The notes under the pieces are model-generated. The model was given only the letters and a program-made list of their open reading frames with translations. It did not search any database and was not told the origin of the DNA. The position numbers and the translations under genes were made by a program. Source: Amoebophrya sp. A120 (Eukaryota > Sar > Dinophyceae > Syndiniales > Amoebophryaceae). Taken from it: DNA of 64,000 bases. The stretch spans positions 4,645,709 through 4,709,708 of the forward strand of contig CAJINV010000002.1 of NCBI GenBank assembly GCA_905178155.1. Direction: 5' to 3'. Below, piece after piece: positions 12,001-22,920 of this stretch (position 1 is the stretch's first letter; each line of letters opens with the position of its first letter).

Positions 12001-15000
12001 CGAGCTCCATGATCTGGGTCGACATCAGCTGTCCGGTTTCGGGTTCGGCAACCTTTCCCGTTTTCCACGGGTGGCTGAACTTCCACGCTTCGAGCACGGA
12101 GTTCATCATTTCCAGTTCCCGGAGGGAATACGTCACATCCGTCGAGGTCTTGTTGTCCTTCTGCAGCCGCTTCAGCCGCCTTTTTTCCGCGTTCGGGTCA
12201 CCGAACCCAACTTCGCCGGGCAACGGGATCAACTTCGCCCTCTTCCGGTTCCGCTCCTTGTCCCAAAACTCGCTACTCGCGTTGGCCCAGTCCTTCCGGT
12301 CCGGCGACTCCATTTGGCTGGTTAAAAACAGCGACTCGGTGCCCGACCCCCGCTTCTGGTTCCACTGCCCCTGCAGCGCCGCCTGGTCGCCGGAATCGAC
12401 GGCCCTTTCGGTCAGGATTTCTTCCAGAGAAAGCCCCTGCTCCCCGACCTGCGCGACCGTAGCGAGGTGGTGCGCTTTATCCTGAGTAAAAACGTCCCCG
12501 CCCCATAGTCAAGTTGCGAACTCTGCAACACAAATCCAGGAGTTTTGGAAGCCATGCATGACAAGTTCGTCTGTGGAGTGTGGTGAGCGTGAGTGTTAGC
12601 AAAGACAGTCGCATGACAAACCCATCTTCTCATCCTGTTTACAGCATTGGCATTGCAAATGGCAAAACACGACTGGAAATGCATCTCATGTAGATGCGCA
12701 TTACAAATGTTCCTGTCATTGCAAATCCGCATGACAACTCTGGGGTGGGGACGTTTTTGCTCAGGATACGCTTGCTCCAACCGCCGGAAGTCCATCCGCC
12801 GCCGGTTCGGGGACAGCGGGTCCACCTTGTTCGGGGGGCCCCGCCAGATGTTCATCTGCGACTCCTCCGTCAGGCCGTGGTGGTTCGGGTCCACCGGATC
12901 GTGGTAAATGTCCCGACGGGCTTCCAGTTCGTGGTAGGACCGCCGGTCCGGGGACTTGTTCAGCATCGGAAGCACCAACCGCTCCTTCTCCTCGCGCTTC
13001 GCCTTGATCGCCATCTGCATCTTGTCGAACCTGGAGGAGTTTATTTTTCAATATTTCTTTGTTTGTTTCATCTTCGCTCCTAATTGCCAATATTACCCTG
13101 GCATGCTGGTCGACGTGTTCTGTCCGGAGACTCAACAGTGAGATCCACGCAGCGTTGGAAGGCGCAACTGCTCTAAGCGAGTCGCTGCTATCAGCAAGCA
13201 GGCCAAGCGAATTTTAGAATAGTAGCACAGATTCGTATTTCTGTAGAGAGAGCCGCAGCTAGCTATGCGTATGCCGCCAGCTAGCGAAAGCGAATTTCAA
13301 CATTTGAAGGAGCCTTAGACTTTGTAGAAGATGAAGATTGTGAGAAGGTTTAAAGATGCTCTGCTTCACAGGACGATGTCGAAGCAAGCACGTTGCGAAC
13401 CTTCTATTTCACTTTTCTCCTGCTTGGAACCTTGGAAGGCACGGGAAAGCAAGCCTCCCAAGGAAAGTAATGAGGAGGTAGGTACTATGAGCTGCTCGAT
13501 TATTTTTTTGGTACGAATATGAAGATCCGTTTCCATCTACGCGAGAGCGTAGTTCGTGTTGTGAAGGAACAAGTGGAACTATTTTATCAGCTTGATCTTG
13601 ATGAAAATTAGTTAACTTCCAAACATCAGAATTCAGAATCAGATGGTGATAAAAAAAACGCAAATAAAAATCTGCACCATGTCAGCTGATTTTTGATCCG
13701 CCACTCCTCTTCCAGCCGCTCCCGCTCAAACCGCGCTGCCTCGTCCTTCGCCCGCTGCGTATCATGTGCAAAAATATCGCACTCGACTGGAAAAGCTCGC
13801 AATTTTGCATCACGAATGCAAATCTGGTTTCCAAGCAATTTCAGCACTTTTACAAATTGAAATTCCACTTTTCAAGGAAGAAGCAGAAAAAGTTTCAGTT
13901 TGCAAACGCAATTACTACCAGTACGATAGTTTTGCAATGCATACTGCGCCCTTCGCGCCAACTTTTCTTCCCTTCTCTTCTTCTTCGCGGCCTTTTCTGC
14001 CGCACGCTGTTGCCTCTTTTCCTTTCGCCGCTGCTTTTTCATCTCCTCTTTCTGCCGCTCCTTCTCCTCCAACTCGAGCCGTTCCCGTATTCTTTGTAAA
14101 CACGTCATCACACCTTCATTGTCATGCATATGTAAATCTGCATGCCAAGATCATCTCTACTCGCGCGGCTCACCATGAGGAGAGCCATTTTCTCATCCTA
14201 ATAGGATGAAAGTGAAACTTGATTTGTAGTGCGGCTCCTGGACTCTAGCTACACACGAATGTAGTTGCCCTGCAAAATATCCAAGCGCCTGGGTTTGCGT
14301 TTCTTTGTCGTCGAAACAGAGTTCGCATCACTTAAAAACTATGGGGTGGTGACGTAGTACTAGTTTTCACTGCGGATATTCCTTTCCTTGTAGTCACTGT
14401 CATCCGAGTCCACATCGGATTCCGTGCCTTGAGCAGCTTTCGCGAGCTCTTCCTGCTCCTCCTCGAGAAGATCTTCTTCATCGAAATCTTCCTCTTCGTC
14501 CGTAGAACTGGCATCCGGATCGAACTCCGACAATTCCGAAGACTCGTTCGCCTTTTCTTCCTCGAGTTTTCGCAGCCTTTCCTGCTCGAGCCGCTCCGCT
14601 TCCTGCTGTTGCCGCAGCTGCTCGGCGGCTTCCTCCACCTCCTGCTGCGTGTAGACGCCGGAGAAGGGAATGATGGGGCCCGTGAAGGACTTTGGCTGTT
14701 CTTGTTTTTTGTTCGTATAATTTGCGTTTGTTGCTTTTTGTCTGTTTGCACGATGACAGTTTTTGTTTTTCATGGTATTTCAGAAAAATAGGCACATTTA
14801 CATGCTGGAAGAAGAGCAATTCCTCTACTGTCAATCTTCTTCGAGATGAAGCCGTCATCAAACACAGTAGGAGGACGAAGAAGTAGTACTCTTTTCCCAA
14901 ACTATACTCACTTACCGGCCCTGGCCTGCAGACGTGCTCGTTTTCCACGACCTTCAAGAATTCTCCATCGGGCATTTGCACCAGCGAGAGCTCCCTCAAA

Positions 15001-18000
15001 ATTGTGCGCAACCGCCGCACCGCGTGATGCGTGTCGAATTCCTCATCGGACTTGCCAATGACGAGGATCCCCAGAGACGCCAATTCTCCGAGTTCGTTGT
15101 CGGTCGCGTACACCGGATTGTCAAACGCATCTATGAAGCCCGGAAACGTGTCCCCCCGGCCGTAAAACCCCAACTGCTTGATCTCGGAATTCTTATGAAG
15201 ATCGCGCCCGGAGGGCGATATTGGTAACCAAATGCGTGCGCGAAAATCTAACCAGCGCGAAAGCCAAACCAGCCGCCACCATTTCTTTTAATTAGAATCC
15301 CACTTCTTCTTCTTGGGTCGCGGGCTCCACCACTTCCCCGCGGCCCTAAAGGGCCACGGACAACTACTGTCGCCCGCGGCGGCCCGCAGGCTCCTGCGAT
15401 AAGCATTGAAGGCGAAATCCGGTCTGCTATTTCGCAGCGGGGCATCCTTTCTAGCCCCCTGCGTGACAAACTGGCCTCCTGGCCAAGAAGGTATGTGGCC
15501 ATCCACCTTCGCGACGGGGCATCCTTTCTAGCCCCCTGCATGACAAACTGGCCTCCTGGCCAAGAAGGTATGCGGAAAGCCGAATCTCCGCGGTCCCTTC
15601 CGGGCCACCAAAATCGGGCAATTCAGACGCGGCGGAGGTGCAGGATTTGTGCCCACAAACCAGGGCAAATGGGGGCTTTGTGACATCCCTCCGCCCGCTT
15701 CTAGTGCGTTTTTTTTTTTCACAATCCCGAAACTATGGCGCGACCACGCGCCCGCCGGACCGCCCTTGGTGGCCAGTTTGTAAGCCTGCCGAGGGTTCTC
15801 GACTTTCGCCCATTTCGCCTTTTTTTTCAAGTTTCTAGGTGGCCGAAGGGCTCTGGACATTTTCACCGCCCGCAGCTGACTGGCAGTCTTGGAGCCTGGA
15901 GGGGGACTGCGGTTTTGCGCAATTTTTCACTTTTTTCTGGTTTTGAAGTGGCCCGGGCGATCTGCACATTTTCCCCGCCCCCACCTGGGTGGCAGTTTTG
16001 AAGCCTGCGGAGGGATTGCGCTTTTGCAAGATTTTTCTTCTTTTCCCATTTTCCAAGTGGCCCGGGTGATCTGGACAAAATCCGACGATTGCTTCCACCC
16101 ACGTTATGAAGCAACTTTTTGCCATTTTTTTCCAATTTTTTCCAGTTACGAAGCGGCCCAAGGCTTCCGGACAGGTCGCGGGCCTGCTTCTCCAACGCAG
16201 CTGCCCAGCGGGCGAAGCAAAAAGTACTCCGTCTTTTTTTCAGATACTAAGTGGGCCAAGCCGCAAAAGTGCTCTTTTTCCACCTTCTCCCGCTTGGTTT
16301 CTGCCGTTTTTGCGACATTTTTGACCTCCTGGCCATTTTCCCATCTGATCCACTTTTTTTCCCTTCTCCCGCTTCATTTCTGGCCATTTCCCTGACCTTC
16401 ACGCCTCCCGGCGGTTGCCCTATATGGTAACGGCAACTGCCTTCGCGCTGCGTTTGCTAAGCAATATCGCAAGCGCGCAGAGCGCGCGCGCCGGCTTCGT
16501 GGGCCGGCGCGCGCTCTGCGCGCGCGCGCGCACGCATTTGGTTACCAGATCAGCATCTTCTTGCTGTGTTCCCGCAGCGCCTTTTTTGTTCACCACCTTC
16601 GCGCCCCGCGTGATCGTGCTCGGACGGGGTAGAGCCGTGCGGAAGCGGTTCCCCTGGGAATTTTCCAGGGCTTCTCGTGGGATGCTGGTGTTCAGTTCGG
16701 TCGGTAGGACCAAAAACGACCCCTCGTCGTTAAAATGGTGCTCGATTTCGTGCAGCTTATCTCCGTAGGCTTCTTCAAACTGGTACACCAGGACAAACGG
16801 CTCGTCGGTCGGTCGTTTTGTCCCCTTCAAAAAACACCGCACCGCGGCGGCGCCGAGTTTCCGTCTCCGCGTGTGGTGATTCGTCATCTGCAGCTTCGCA
16901 TAATTCTTCTTGTCCCTATGCACTGCAAAAGTAACACATTGAGTTTGAGTCGTATCGCACTATGAATTGCGTTGAAATTTGATCAAGTAAGATGAAAGAT
17001 CGCTCACAACGTGCGATTTCCAATGCCTTCTACATACTACGACCACAGTGCGACTTTTGCAAAGGATAGTCTCTTTCGGCCCGCGACTGGTACCAACCCC
17101 CGCGCCGAACCAAATTTTCCGACCGGTTTTGCGTGCACACGTAGTACCGGGCTTCGGGCTCCAAGTAGGCGACAACCTGTATTTGACGTTATTGTAGCGA
17201 ACATCAGAACTGTAGCACGCAACAGAAAAAGCAGCAGGCCGCCGGCTACTACAACCAAAAGAGCGGGACCAGTATGCGGACATATTACAACAGGCAACCT
17301 GTTTATTGCTGGACCACAAATAGATGAAGGTAGTACGTTGTAGGGGTCATTCGGGTCGATTTTATCGCCAACGCGATTCATCATAGAATCGATCCGTCGC
17401 ATCGAGCTCTCCGGGTCGATTCCAGCGTCGTCCATCATCGCCTCTCTCCTGTCGTTCCGAACCCCAATTATCGGCCGCAAGTAGCTCAATTCCGAGCCTT
17501 CCCCAATTTTCGCGTACACGAATTTCCGCGGGTTCAAGGGATTGACGATCTGGGCGATTTGGATGCCCTTTTTGCTGTCGAACTGGGTCCGAATCACGAC
17601 CAGCACGGATCCCTTCTCCACGATATCAAAATGAAAAATCCCCCCTCCCCATATTGAAGCGGAAACTTCTGCTGCTGGATTTGTGTACACAAATCAGCCC
17701 TGTCTTGCAGCGAGGCACTACAGGCAAAGCCTCAGCCTGCGTAGGGGTGTTTTGTTGTAGGCGCTTGGCATAAGAGAGGCCGGCCATGTAGGTGAAGCAG
17801 CATTACAAATCGCCTCCATAAGGCGGCGGATTCTTTGCGTTTGCCTTCTTGCAAGACAGATGTGATTTGTGACCTCAAATCCGCAACACAAATTTTTGGA
17901 AACATACCTTTTCGATATGGGGAGGGGAGATTTTTCCTCTCAATACACGAACCCGCAGGACTTGCCCGCACACTTGCTGTTGTCATACAGGTCCGTATCC

Positions 18001-18508
18001 CGAGGAAAAAAACCACGTCCCCATCCATTTTTTGCATGACAAGCACAGGATTTCATGCCTGTTTTGCATGACAAGCACAGGACTTTATGCCTTTTTTGCA
18101 TGACAAAGTAGATGGGGATTATAGGTGTTTTTTCTGTTGATAATCCATCACCCAATTCTCCAAGTCGTACAGCCTTGGGTAGTCCTTGGGATCCAGGATG
18201 CACAGGGTCCATTCCAAATTCCGCAGCAGATCCTCCATTCCGCCCGAAGCCAGCACCTCATACACGTCGAAAGTGGCGTTTTTTGTGTAGGGGTTGTAGT
18301 AGTACACCCGGTTCCAGACCGGGTCCTCACTCGTGCGCCAGGCGCCCACGATGACCATGGCATCTTCGCGGAACTTCCGGGCTTTCTCATGCTGCAGCTT
18401 GTCCTCCTGCCGGACTGCGTGCACCTCCTGAATCTCCGGATCGTCATCGGGCTCGTACTTGGTTTCATCCGCGTCACGGAAAATGCCTTCTTGCTGCCGA
18501 CGCGGCAT
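3001..18508 (-). CDS. Giant multi-exon protein, WW-like modules plus C-terminal leucine-rich repeats
   Basis: I assemble about 22 exons from ATG 18508 to TGA 3001, about 3,135 residues. Approximate exons: 18508-18143, 17995-17946, 17623-17337, 17176-17069, 16916-16547, 15222-14916, 14695-14361, 14099-13944, 13759-13678, 13030-12769, 12477-10610, 10435-10160, 9829-9422, 9154-8877, 8741-8646, 8495-8314, 8071-7622, 7484-7408, 7156-5568, 5305-5217, 5061-4989, 4779-3001. Four introns are GT-AG; the other 17 are inserted elements. Residues 57-80 look like a WW domain (DPVWNRVYYYNP), followed by EVLxxGGxEDLL. The same unit recurs near residue 1,330 (DVIWNRTYYLNP, then EVLHDGGLEDLL). A weaker one lies near 2,500 (DPIWGRKYFLN). 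GWVxL beta motifs occur in exons 11, 13 and 19. A helical charged segment spans exons 7-9. Roughly residues 2,860-3,060 are ribonuclease-inhibitor-like LRRs (CRVLWLDDNDI, IEELYLASNRLGG). No known family as a whole. It may be a scaffold, but that is a guess. Exact joins at 14100-14360 and 15223-16546 are the weakest. Confidence 0.75.
4780..4988. mobile_element. Introner element, family G
   Basis: The ends are TATGCAAG and CTTGGATA, with inverted GAAAAAAACTGTGTAAG near the ends and a perfect TSD TCCGA. Removal joins ...TSD and HKGC... of the giant protein in frame. Confidence 0.9.
5062..5216. mobile_element. Introner element, family A
   Basis: The ends are TATCCTGTGC and GCACAGGATA, with TIR GCAAAAG...CTCGT. 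The duplication is GTTGT/GTTTT (4 of 5). Interior GCATTACAAAT and ATTTGTAATGC motifs are present. Removal joins KKQN to VPFV. Confidence 0.9.
5306..5567. mobile_element. Introner element, family B
   Basis: The TIR CAAATGCAAAAATGTCTGGG is matched by its complement before TTTGATA. The TSD is CTCCT. The left end reads TGTCAA where sister copies read TATCAA, so one terminal base has changed. Removal joins DYKE to CRDP. Confidence 0.88.
7157..7407. mobile_element. Introner element, family F
   Basis: The ends are TATGGGATTCTCAA and TTGAGAATCCCATA, with TSD GCACG. Interior GCATGACAAAT is present. Removal joins EKAC to SRFT. Confidence 0.9.
7485..7621. mobile_element. Introner element, family A
   Basis: The ends are TATCCATTGC and GCAATGCATA around the family A TIR. 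The duplication has decayed (ACCGC/AGCCC). At 137 bp it is among the shortest copies. Removal joins ASGA to WKLH. Confidence 0.85.
8072..8313. mobile_element. Introner element, family F
   Basis: The TIR GCGTTCTCAAATGTT extends about 35 bp with few mismatches to its partner. The duplication is ACCGC/GCCGC. Removal joins EDAA to VKQV. Confidence 0.9.
8496..8645. mobile_element. Introner element, family A
   Basis: The ends are TATGCATTGC and GCACAGGATA, with perfect TSD TCGAT. Interior ATTTGTCATGC is present. Removal joins KRID to KWEQ. Confidence 0.9.
8742..8876. mobile_element. Introner element, family A
   Basis: The ends are TATGAATTGC and GCACACGATA. The duplication is ACTTC/GCTTC. Removal joins MLKS to GRGE. 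It lies only 96 bp from the copy at 8496. Confidence 0.9.
9830..10159. mobile_element. Introner element, family D
   Basis: The TIR GGAAAAATCCCCCCTCCCCA is near the left end, matched by TGGGGAGGGGTGATTTTTCC near the right. The TSD is CCTTC. Removal joins ASKE to LMDL. Confidence 0.9.
10436..10609. mobile_element. Introner element, family A
   Basis: The ends are TATGCATTGC and GCAGGGGATA, with TSD CACCT. On the sense strand the duplication reads AGGTG. This is the only clear TSD in the window that would allow an AG/GT-type cut. Removal joins QLEV to FDKP. Confidence 0.9.
12478..12768. mobile_element. Introner element, family C
   Basis: The ends are TATCCTGAGTAAAAACGT and ACGTTTTTGCTCAGGATA, with TSD CGCTT. 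It has several interior GCATGACAAA-type motifs. Removal joins EQAH to HLAT. Confidence 0.92.
13760..13943. mobile_element. Introner element, family A
   Basis: The ends are TATCATGTGC and GCAATGCATA, with TSD CTGCG. Removal joins RRAQ to RAKD. Confidence 0.88.
14100..14360. mobile_element. Degenerate family C element
   Basis: The left part (AAACACGTCATCACACC, then TGTCATGCAT) and right part (ATGGGGTGGTGACGTAGTAC) match family C, but the TAT/ATA ends and TSD are lost. If it were not removed, a stop at about 14358 would end the giant protein. The helical charged sequence continues on both sides, so I treat it as an intron. Its limits are uncertain by a few bases. Confidence 0.6.
15223..16546. 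mobile_element. 1.3 kb TIR element with internal tandem repeats
   Basis: A perfect 20-bp inverted repeat GGTAACCAAATGCGTGCGCG bounds it. Inside are a 77-bp direct repeat (15438 and 15515, containing CCTTTCTAGCCCCCTGC) and about three copies of a 108-bp unit from 15770 to 16075 (GTGGCCCGGG..GATCTG). It also has a short CG-rich hairpin near 16480-16530 (GCGCGCGCCGGC..GCCGGCGCGCGC). It separates two coding stretches of the giant gene. No clean TSD was found, and it encodes no obvious transposase. Confidence 0.75.
16917..17068. mobile_element. Introner element, family A
   Basis: The ends are TATGCACTGC and GCAAAGGATA, with duplication GTCCC/GTCTC. The interior is more diverged than in other copies. 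Removal joins AERD to KKNY. Confidence 0.85.
17624..17945. mobile_element. Introner element, family D
   Basis: The ends are TATCA and CAATA around the AAAAATCCCCCCTCCCCAT TIR, with TSD CACGA. Removal joins CGFV to EKGS. Confidence 0.9.
17996..18142. mobile_element. Introner element, family H
   Basis: It starts TATCCCGAGGAAAAAAACC and ends TTTTTTCTGTTGATA. The TIR is imperfect, and GTCCCCATC faces GATGGGGA. It holds two or three tandem GCATGACAAGCACAGGA units. The duplication is weak (GTCCG/ATCCA). Removal joins WVMD to LYDN. Confidence 0.75.
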
Positions 18509-20347
18509 CTTCTATCTGTTGTATCTTCTCGATGCGGCTTTTGTTTTTCGACAACGCAGGAAAATACGTTTTATCAATCTCCGCTACGGTGTCACTTATG
18601 CCAGTTCATACGGTGTTTTTTGTTACCCGCTCCTCGCCTTCGACTTCGTCGTCGCCTGTTCCAACAAGTGCCCTGCTTTTAATATTTGCAGCGGACGTAG
18701 TACAACCCAGCACTCGTCCGCGCCAACTGTTGTCACCAGCTCCACCTCGACCTCTGCGTCCGCCTGACCACGGATCTGGCCATGAAAATAAAGATTGTCC
18801 TTCTGTGGCGGTACGCGTACGTCCACCCTGTCAGCAGGTCGTTGCCCTACTTGCTTCAAAGTGCTGGCGGACTTGTGACCCTAGTGGTCGTTCGAAGTAC
18901 ACGCCCGCGCCATCAGGAGAATGATGAACAAGAGGTCGACCCCTGCTCAATGATGATGATGATGTCGGTCTAGGAAATTTGGTCCCACCGCCGTGGCACG
19001 ACCCCGACCCGCCGGATTTACATCTCGTCTCTGTCTTTCCGTAGCCGTACTGCATTCATCTTCTTGCAAGAACAAACGGTGCCACTTCCACCACGTACAA
19101 CAGGAGCACCGCTGCCTCGTGTCTAAAAAGAGGCCGCACGTCGGCAGGGCATCAGGAGCCTCCGGTCTTATTTTCCGGAAAAACTACTAGACAACGGGTC
19201 CATGATCTTGAAGGCAAGAAGAGCATGCGACTGGTACGGCCCTGCCTCGACGCAAGGAATCGCTTCTCAACGTATACGTAACATCCTCGTTTCTTGTTGA
19301 AATTATTCACAGTACGGAGAAGGAGGGTCTCCTCTCGAATTGATACTACGATTATCTTCGTGGGTATTGAAACCGCTCACTCAGAAGCCCTTGTAGACGA
19401 GTGGCATTCTGACTTTTACCTGCTTCTGCTGACACACGACGATTCCGTTTGCGGCTCCAACTGCATTACTACAGTCCACTAGATGACGAGCCATCCGGTT
19501 CCGGATTTCGCTACTCTACAACTATAGTTAGATACTAGTAATTTCGAGAGCATGCGAATACTACCTGACGTGGAAAAAAGGCTGTAACTCCTGAATGGCG
19601 CTGCACCTGGGAAAAGAAACTTATCACATCTTCAACCGGATCACGACCAGTCGTGGCGCAACAAGCCACGAAACAAGAAAAGAGTAGCATGAAGAAAAGC
19701 AGAATGCGGTCCATTCCGAAGCGCCGCACGGCCCCCTCTCGCTCTCCTCATTGCTCGTCATCGCTCAATCAAACGAGAAAAGCCTTTTGTTTCATCTTGC
19801 TTCCTTTTCGTCAACAACGAGCATGAATTATCACTACTACTAGCGTAAACACAAGCATATTTGCCATTTTTCTCTCTCCTTGCTTCGCTCTGAGCAGCAA
19901 CAGTGCGAGCATTTTTGCACTCATTCTTCTCCTCTCATCTTCTCCTGGAACTCGTGGTGCGACAGAAATTGAATCTCAACAATGAAAACGACTGCAATAG
20001 CTACAAACACAACGGCTCACTTCAATCAGGAACCACACCCACAGCACCTCCTCGGCGAGCCACAGCACGCACCCAAGCGACTTTTTTTCAAATTGGACCA
20101 CAATAGACTTGCACAAGTGCAAGCTTCATGCTCACATCCCCATATTATCTCATAGCAATTCAGCACTGTGACGTCGTGTTGCTTGTTCTTCTTCTACCTA
20201 GAGTGGAAGTACAACTGTAGATTCAGAGCCCCATAATTGGTACTGCCGAAGATTTTTCCGGAGAATTACTTCGCGAAGCGCTCTCTAAACCTAGTACCCA
20301 TCATCTAAGCTCCGAAGCAAACTGTCCATCCCAAATACGAAAAGTAT
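18509..20347. other. Intergenic, with a possible secreted-protein gene
   Basis: It lies between the giant gene start and the RPS15 stop. The only candidate gene is the fragmentary one listed at 18625-19711. The rest (19730-20347) shows only short frames and AT-rich sequence. Confidence 0.5.
18625..19711 (-). CDS. Possible secreted protein, exons not resolved
   Basis: An ATG at about 19711 opens a frame with a strong signal-peptide-like start (MDRILLFFMLLFSCFVACCA), then TTGRDPVEDVISFF up to a plausible GT donor near 19565. A second coding-like stretch at 18830-18625 follows an acceptor (TGCTGACAG) and reads VDVRVPPQKDNLYFHGQIRG before a stop. Sequence between them has no frame I can join with confidence. 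The two pieces may belong to one gene or be unrelated. The family is not recognised. Confidence 0.3.
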
Positions 20348-20987
20348 TTAAAACGGCACGAAGCGGGAGGCGGCGCCGCCCATACCCGGCTTTCCGTGGC
20401 GGATCGGCTTGTAGGTGATGGCGTACTCGGCCAGGTAGGTGCCGATCATCTCCGGCTTCACCTCGGCGTTGACGAACAACTTTCCGTTGTACACGCCGAC
20501 GACAGACCCGATCATCTCCGGAACGATGACCATGTTGCGCAAGTGGGTCTTCACCGCCTGCGGCTTCTCGCCGTACGGGGTCACCTTCTTGGCGGCACGC
20601 AGCTTCTTCAACAGGGTCGTCGGGGCACGGGAGATACCTGTTGGATGGTTGAGGTAGAGGTTATTTGTAGTGCAGGACGAGGATGCACAAAAAAATAGAA
20701 ATACCGCAATACGAGTACCATTGGGTATCGCATCACAAACCTTTTCATTTTCAGCGTAAATAAACGCGCTCATCCTAGATTGGTTTGTACGCGCGGAAAG
20801 AGCCACAACTAACATCAAAATCAATACCGCGAGAGAACTTTCGGCGCTGACGGGCGCACATGAGTTCCATGAGCTCGGTGTTGGAGAGGTCCAACAGCTT
20901 ATCCAATTCGACACCACGGTACTGGAACTTCTTGGCGCGCTTGGCCTTCTTCTGGGCCTCCGTCAAGTGAGAATCGTCACCCATCAT
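20348..20987 (-). CDS. RPS15: 40S ribosomal protein S15 (uS19 family)
   Basis: It has two exons, 20987-20828 and 20637-20348, with a GT-AG intron that splits a glycine codon (SRG/GIS). The product is 149 residues, the usual size for eukaryotic uS19. Diagnostic stretches are [74 protein letters not shown] and the C-terminal HGKPGM...SRFVPF. The protein sits in the head of the small ribosomal subunit near the decoding region. The start is ATG 20987; a second in-frame ATG follows directly. It carries no introner, unlike the larger neighbours. Identity is firm. Confidence 0.97.
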
Positions 20988-22404
20988 CTTGTGGTAAGGT
21001 TTTGTGTGGCTGAAAAGCTATACGGGGTGCTATGAGGATACCACAAACGGGTCCTTAAGATCGTTTCCCTGTGGTGCGAAGATTTGGGAGAAATGTGGAA
21101 ATTCTTATTCGGAATGAGAGGTGAACTTTGTGGTAAAGAAGATCTAATTTTGTGAAATAGGATCTTGTCTAGCGGATCCTATCTTGTTCAGGTTCTTGTT
21201 CGGACTTTGCTTTTAAAACCGCATTTTCTCAACAGAACTGTCGATCTCATGTGTTCACAGCGACAGCACAGCATTATTTGATCGATTTGGTAAATTGGAT
21301 CCTGGAAACTACTGGGGCAGACTCAAGAGTATGTTGGCTTCGCATGAAGCATCGGACCGACAGCTTGGTTTGGTGCTTTCTCTCAGTACGTTTCTGCGTG
21401 AAAGTGCGGACCTAGCGTGGAAATATTGAGCTCATCTTGTCGCTTTAGATCTTTTCTTTCTGCTCGGCTTCTGATTTTATTTCCAACGTCGATCTAAATT
21501 GCACCTGATTGCTAGTGTTATAGAGTTCGCTGACTGATTCACCACGGGGGGTTTCTGAAAAAGTATCCTAGATCCGTTTTTTCGTGAGGCCTTACACTTA
21601 CTTCATTTTCCACATGATCTGCAAGTACAACGCCAAGAAATTAGACCTGCTGCCGCACTGCCATATGATCTGCTACCGCGCTGACCAGGATCTGAATTTA
21701 CGCGTACCCGATAGAGGGAGACGGAGAATGCGAACACCTACGCAAGAACATGAGGCAGGGACGCTATTTTTCCGCGAGCAGATGGGCTCCGGATGTCCGA
21801 AAACAAAATGATCGTCTACGAGTTCGCTTGCATGGATGAAATGTCCGGACTTTCAACATTCGCACAAGTTTGTATCTGACGGCAAACCTGTGCTCGATTC
21901 GTCTCAGGTGGCTGCAAGTGGTTCAAAGGTCAAAAAATCCGGGTTACCCACCCACGCAATTTCTTCGAAGGAAGGCTGCTCTTGGAGGATGGATCCCTCC
22001 AATTCTTACATCGATCGCAATGGTGCTGGTGTAATTCTAATTCATCGTATCCTTTACCATTTTAATTTTTTGTGAATTTGAAAATTACTTGTCAAAGACT
22101 ACTAAAAACTAAATGTCGTATACAGAAGAGTGAAAAACAAGTGTAGTAGAACAAGTACTAGATCGACAGAATTCGTTGCATTTTTTTGATGAAACAAAGT
22201 TGAGTCTTTCGAAGGGTAAAGTTACTGCGCTGTTGAACTTGAAAAACACAACAACGGCTATAAACATACGCTTGTCAAAACCTAACGGCATTTCGTCAAA
22301 GGAGTAGTTCCTCTTAAACAAAGTAGGGGTCGTTTAGTACTCCCCCGGTAATGAAGGAGTATCACGACGACACTTTCTCCGCACGACGAGAACAAACTAC
22401 ACGT
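20988..22404. other. Intergenic, nothing recognised
   Basis: About 1.4 kb lies between RPS15 and the cold-shock gene. Only short frames occur on either strand. The part next to RPS15 is its presumed promoter and 5' leader; no dinoflagellate spliced-leader sequence or clear promoter motif was seen. Confidence 0.6.
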
Positions 22405-22920
22405 TTACCAGTAGCTTCCGCCGAAGTCACCACCGAATCCCTTGCCCTTTCCCTTTCCGCCCTTCTGGCGCGGCTGTCCGTTGCCATGTCCGGTGACATT
22501 GGCGGCGGAAGACTTCTGCTTGCGATCATCCCACACGGTGTCGAAGTTGACGGTCTCACCTAGGATTTGTATTGCACAAATCTATCAAAAGCAAAAAAGT
22601 TTATGTCATCACACGACACGCCTTTGAGATGAAAGTGTGCTATGCAAAACTCACACAACAAAAAAAGCATACCTTCGTTCAGGCTCTTGTAACCCTGAGC
22701 CTCAATGGCGGAAAAGTGCACGAAGACATCCTCGCCACCCTGGTCCGGAGTGATGAAGCCTGATTTATTTTGTATTATCTTTAAGTCATCTTGATATGCG
22801 AATTACTCCTGCAAGATAAATGGCATTCGCATTACAGATGCATACTCACCAGAAATTAAGACAAACTATACCGAAGCCCTTTTCGGAGTTGAAGAACTTG
22901 ACGGTTCCCTGCTGCGCCAT
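22405..22920 (-). CDS. Cold-shock-domain nucleic-acid-binding protein
   Basis: It has three exons: 22920-22872, 22759-22673 and 22559-22405, joined by GT-AG introns in consistent phase, giving 96 residues. The fold is read from [17 protein letters not shown] and [20 protein letters not shown], which hold the RNP1 (KGFGFI) and RNP2 (VFVHF) motifs of cold-shock domains. The tail after residue 70 is Gly/Lys-rich ([12 protein letters not shown]) and ends SYW. Such proteins bind single-stranded RNA or DNA. Dinoflagellate genomes are known to encode many short cold-shock-domain proteins, so this fits the lineage. No introner is present. Confidence 0.95.
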
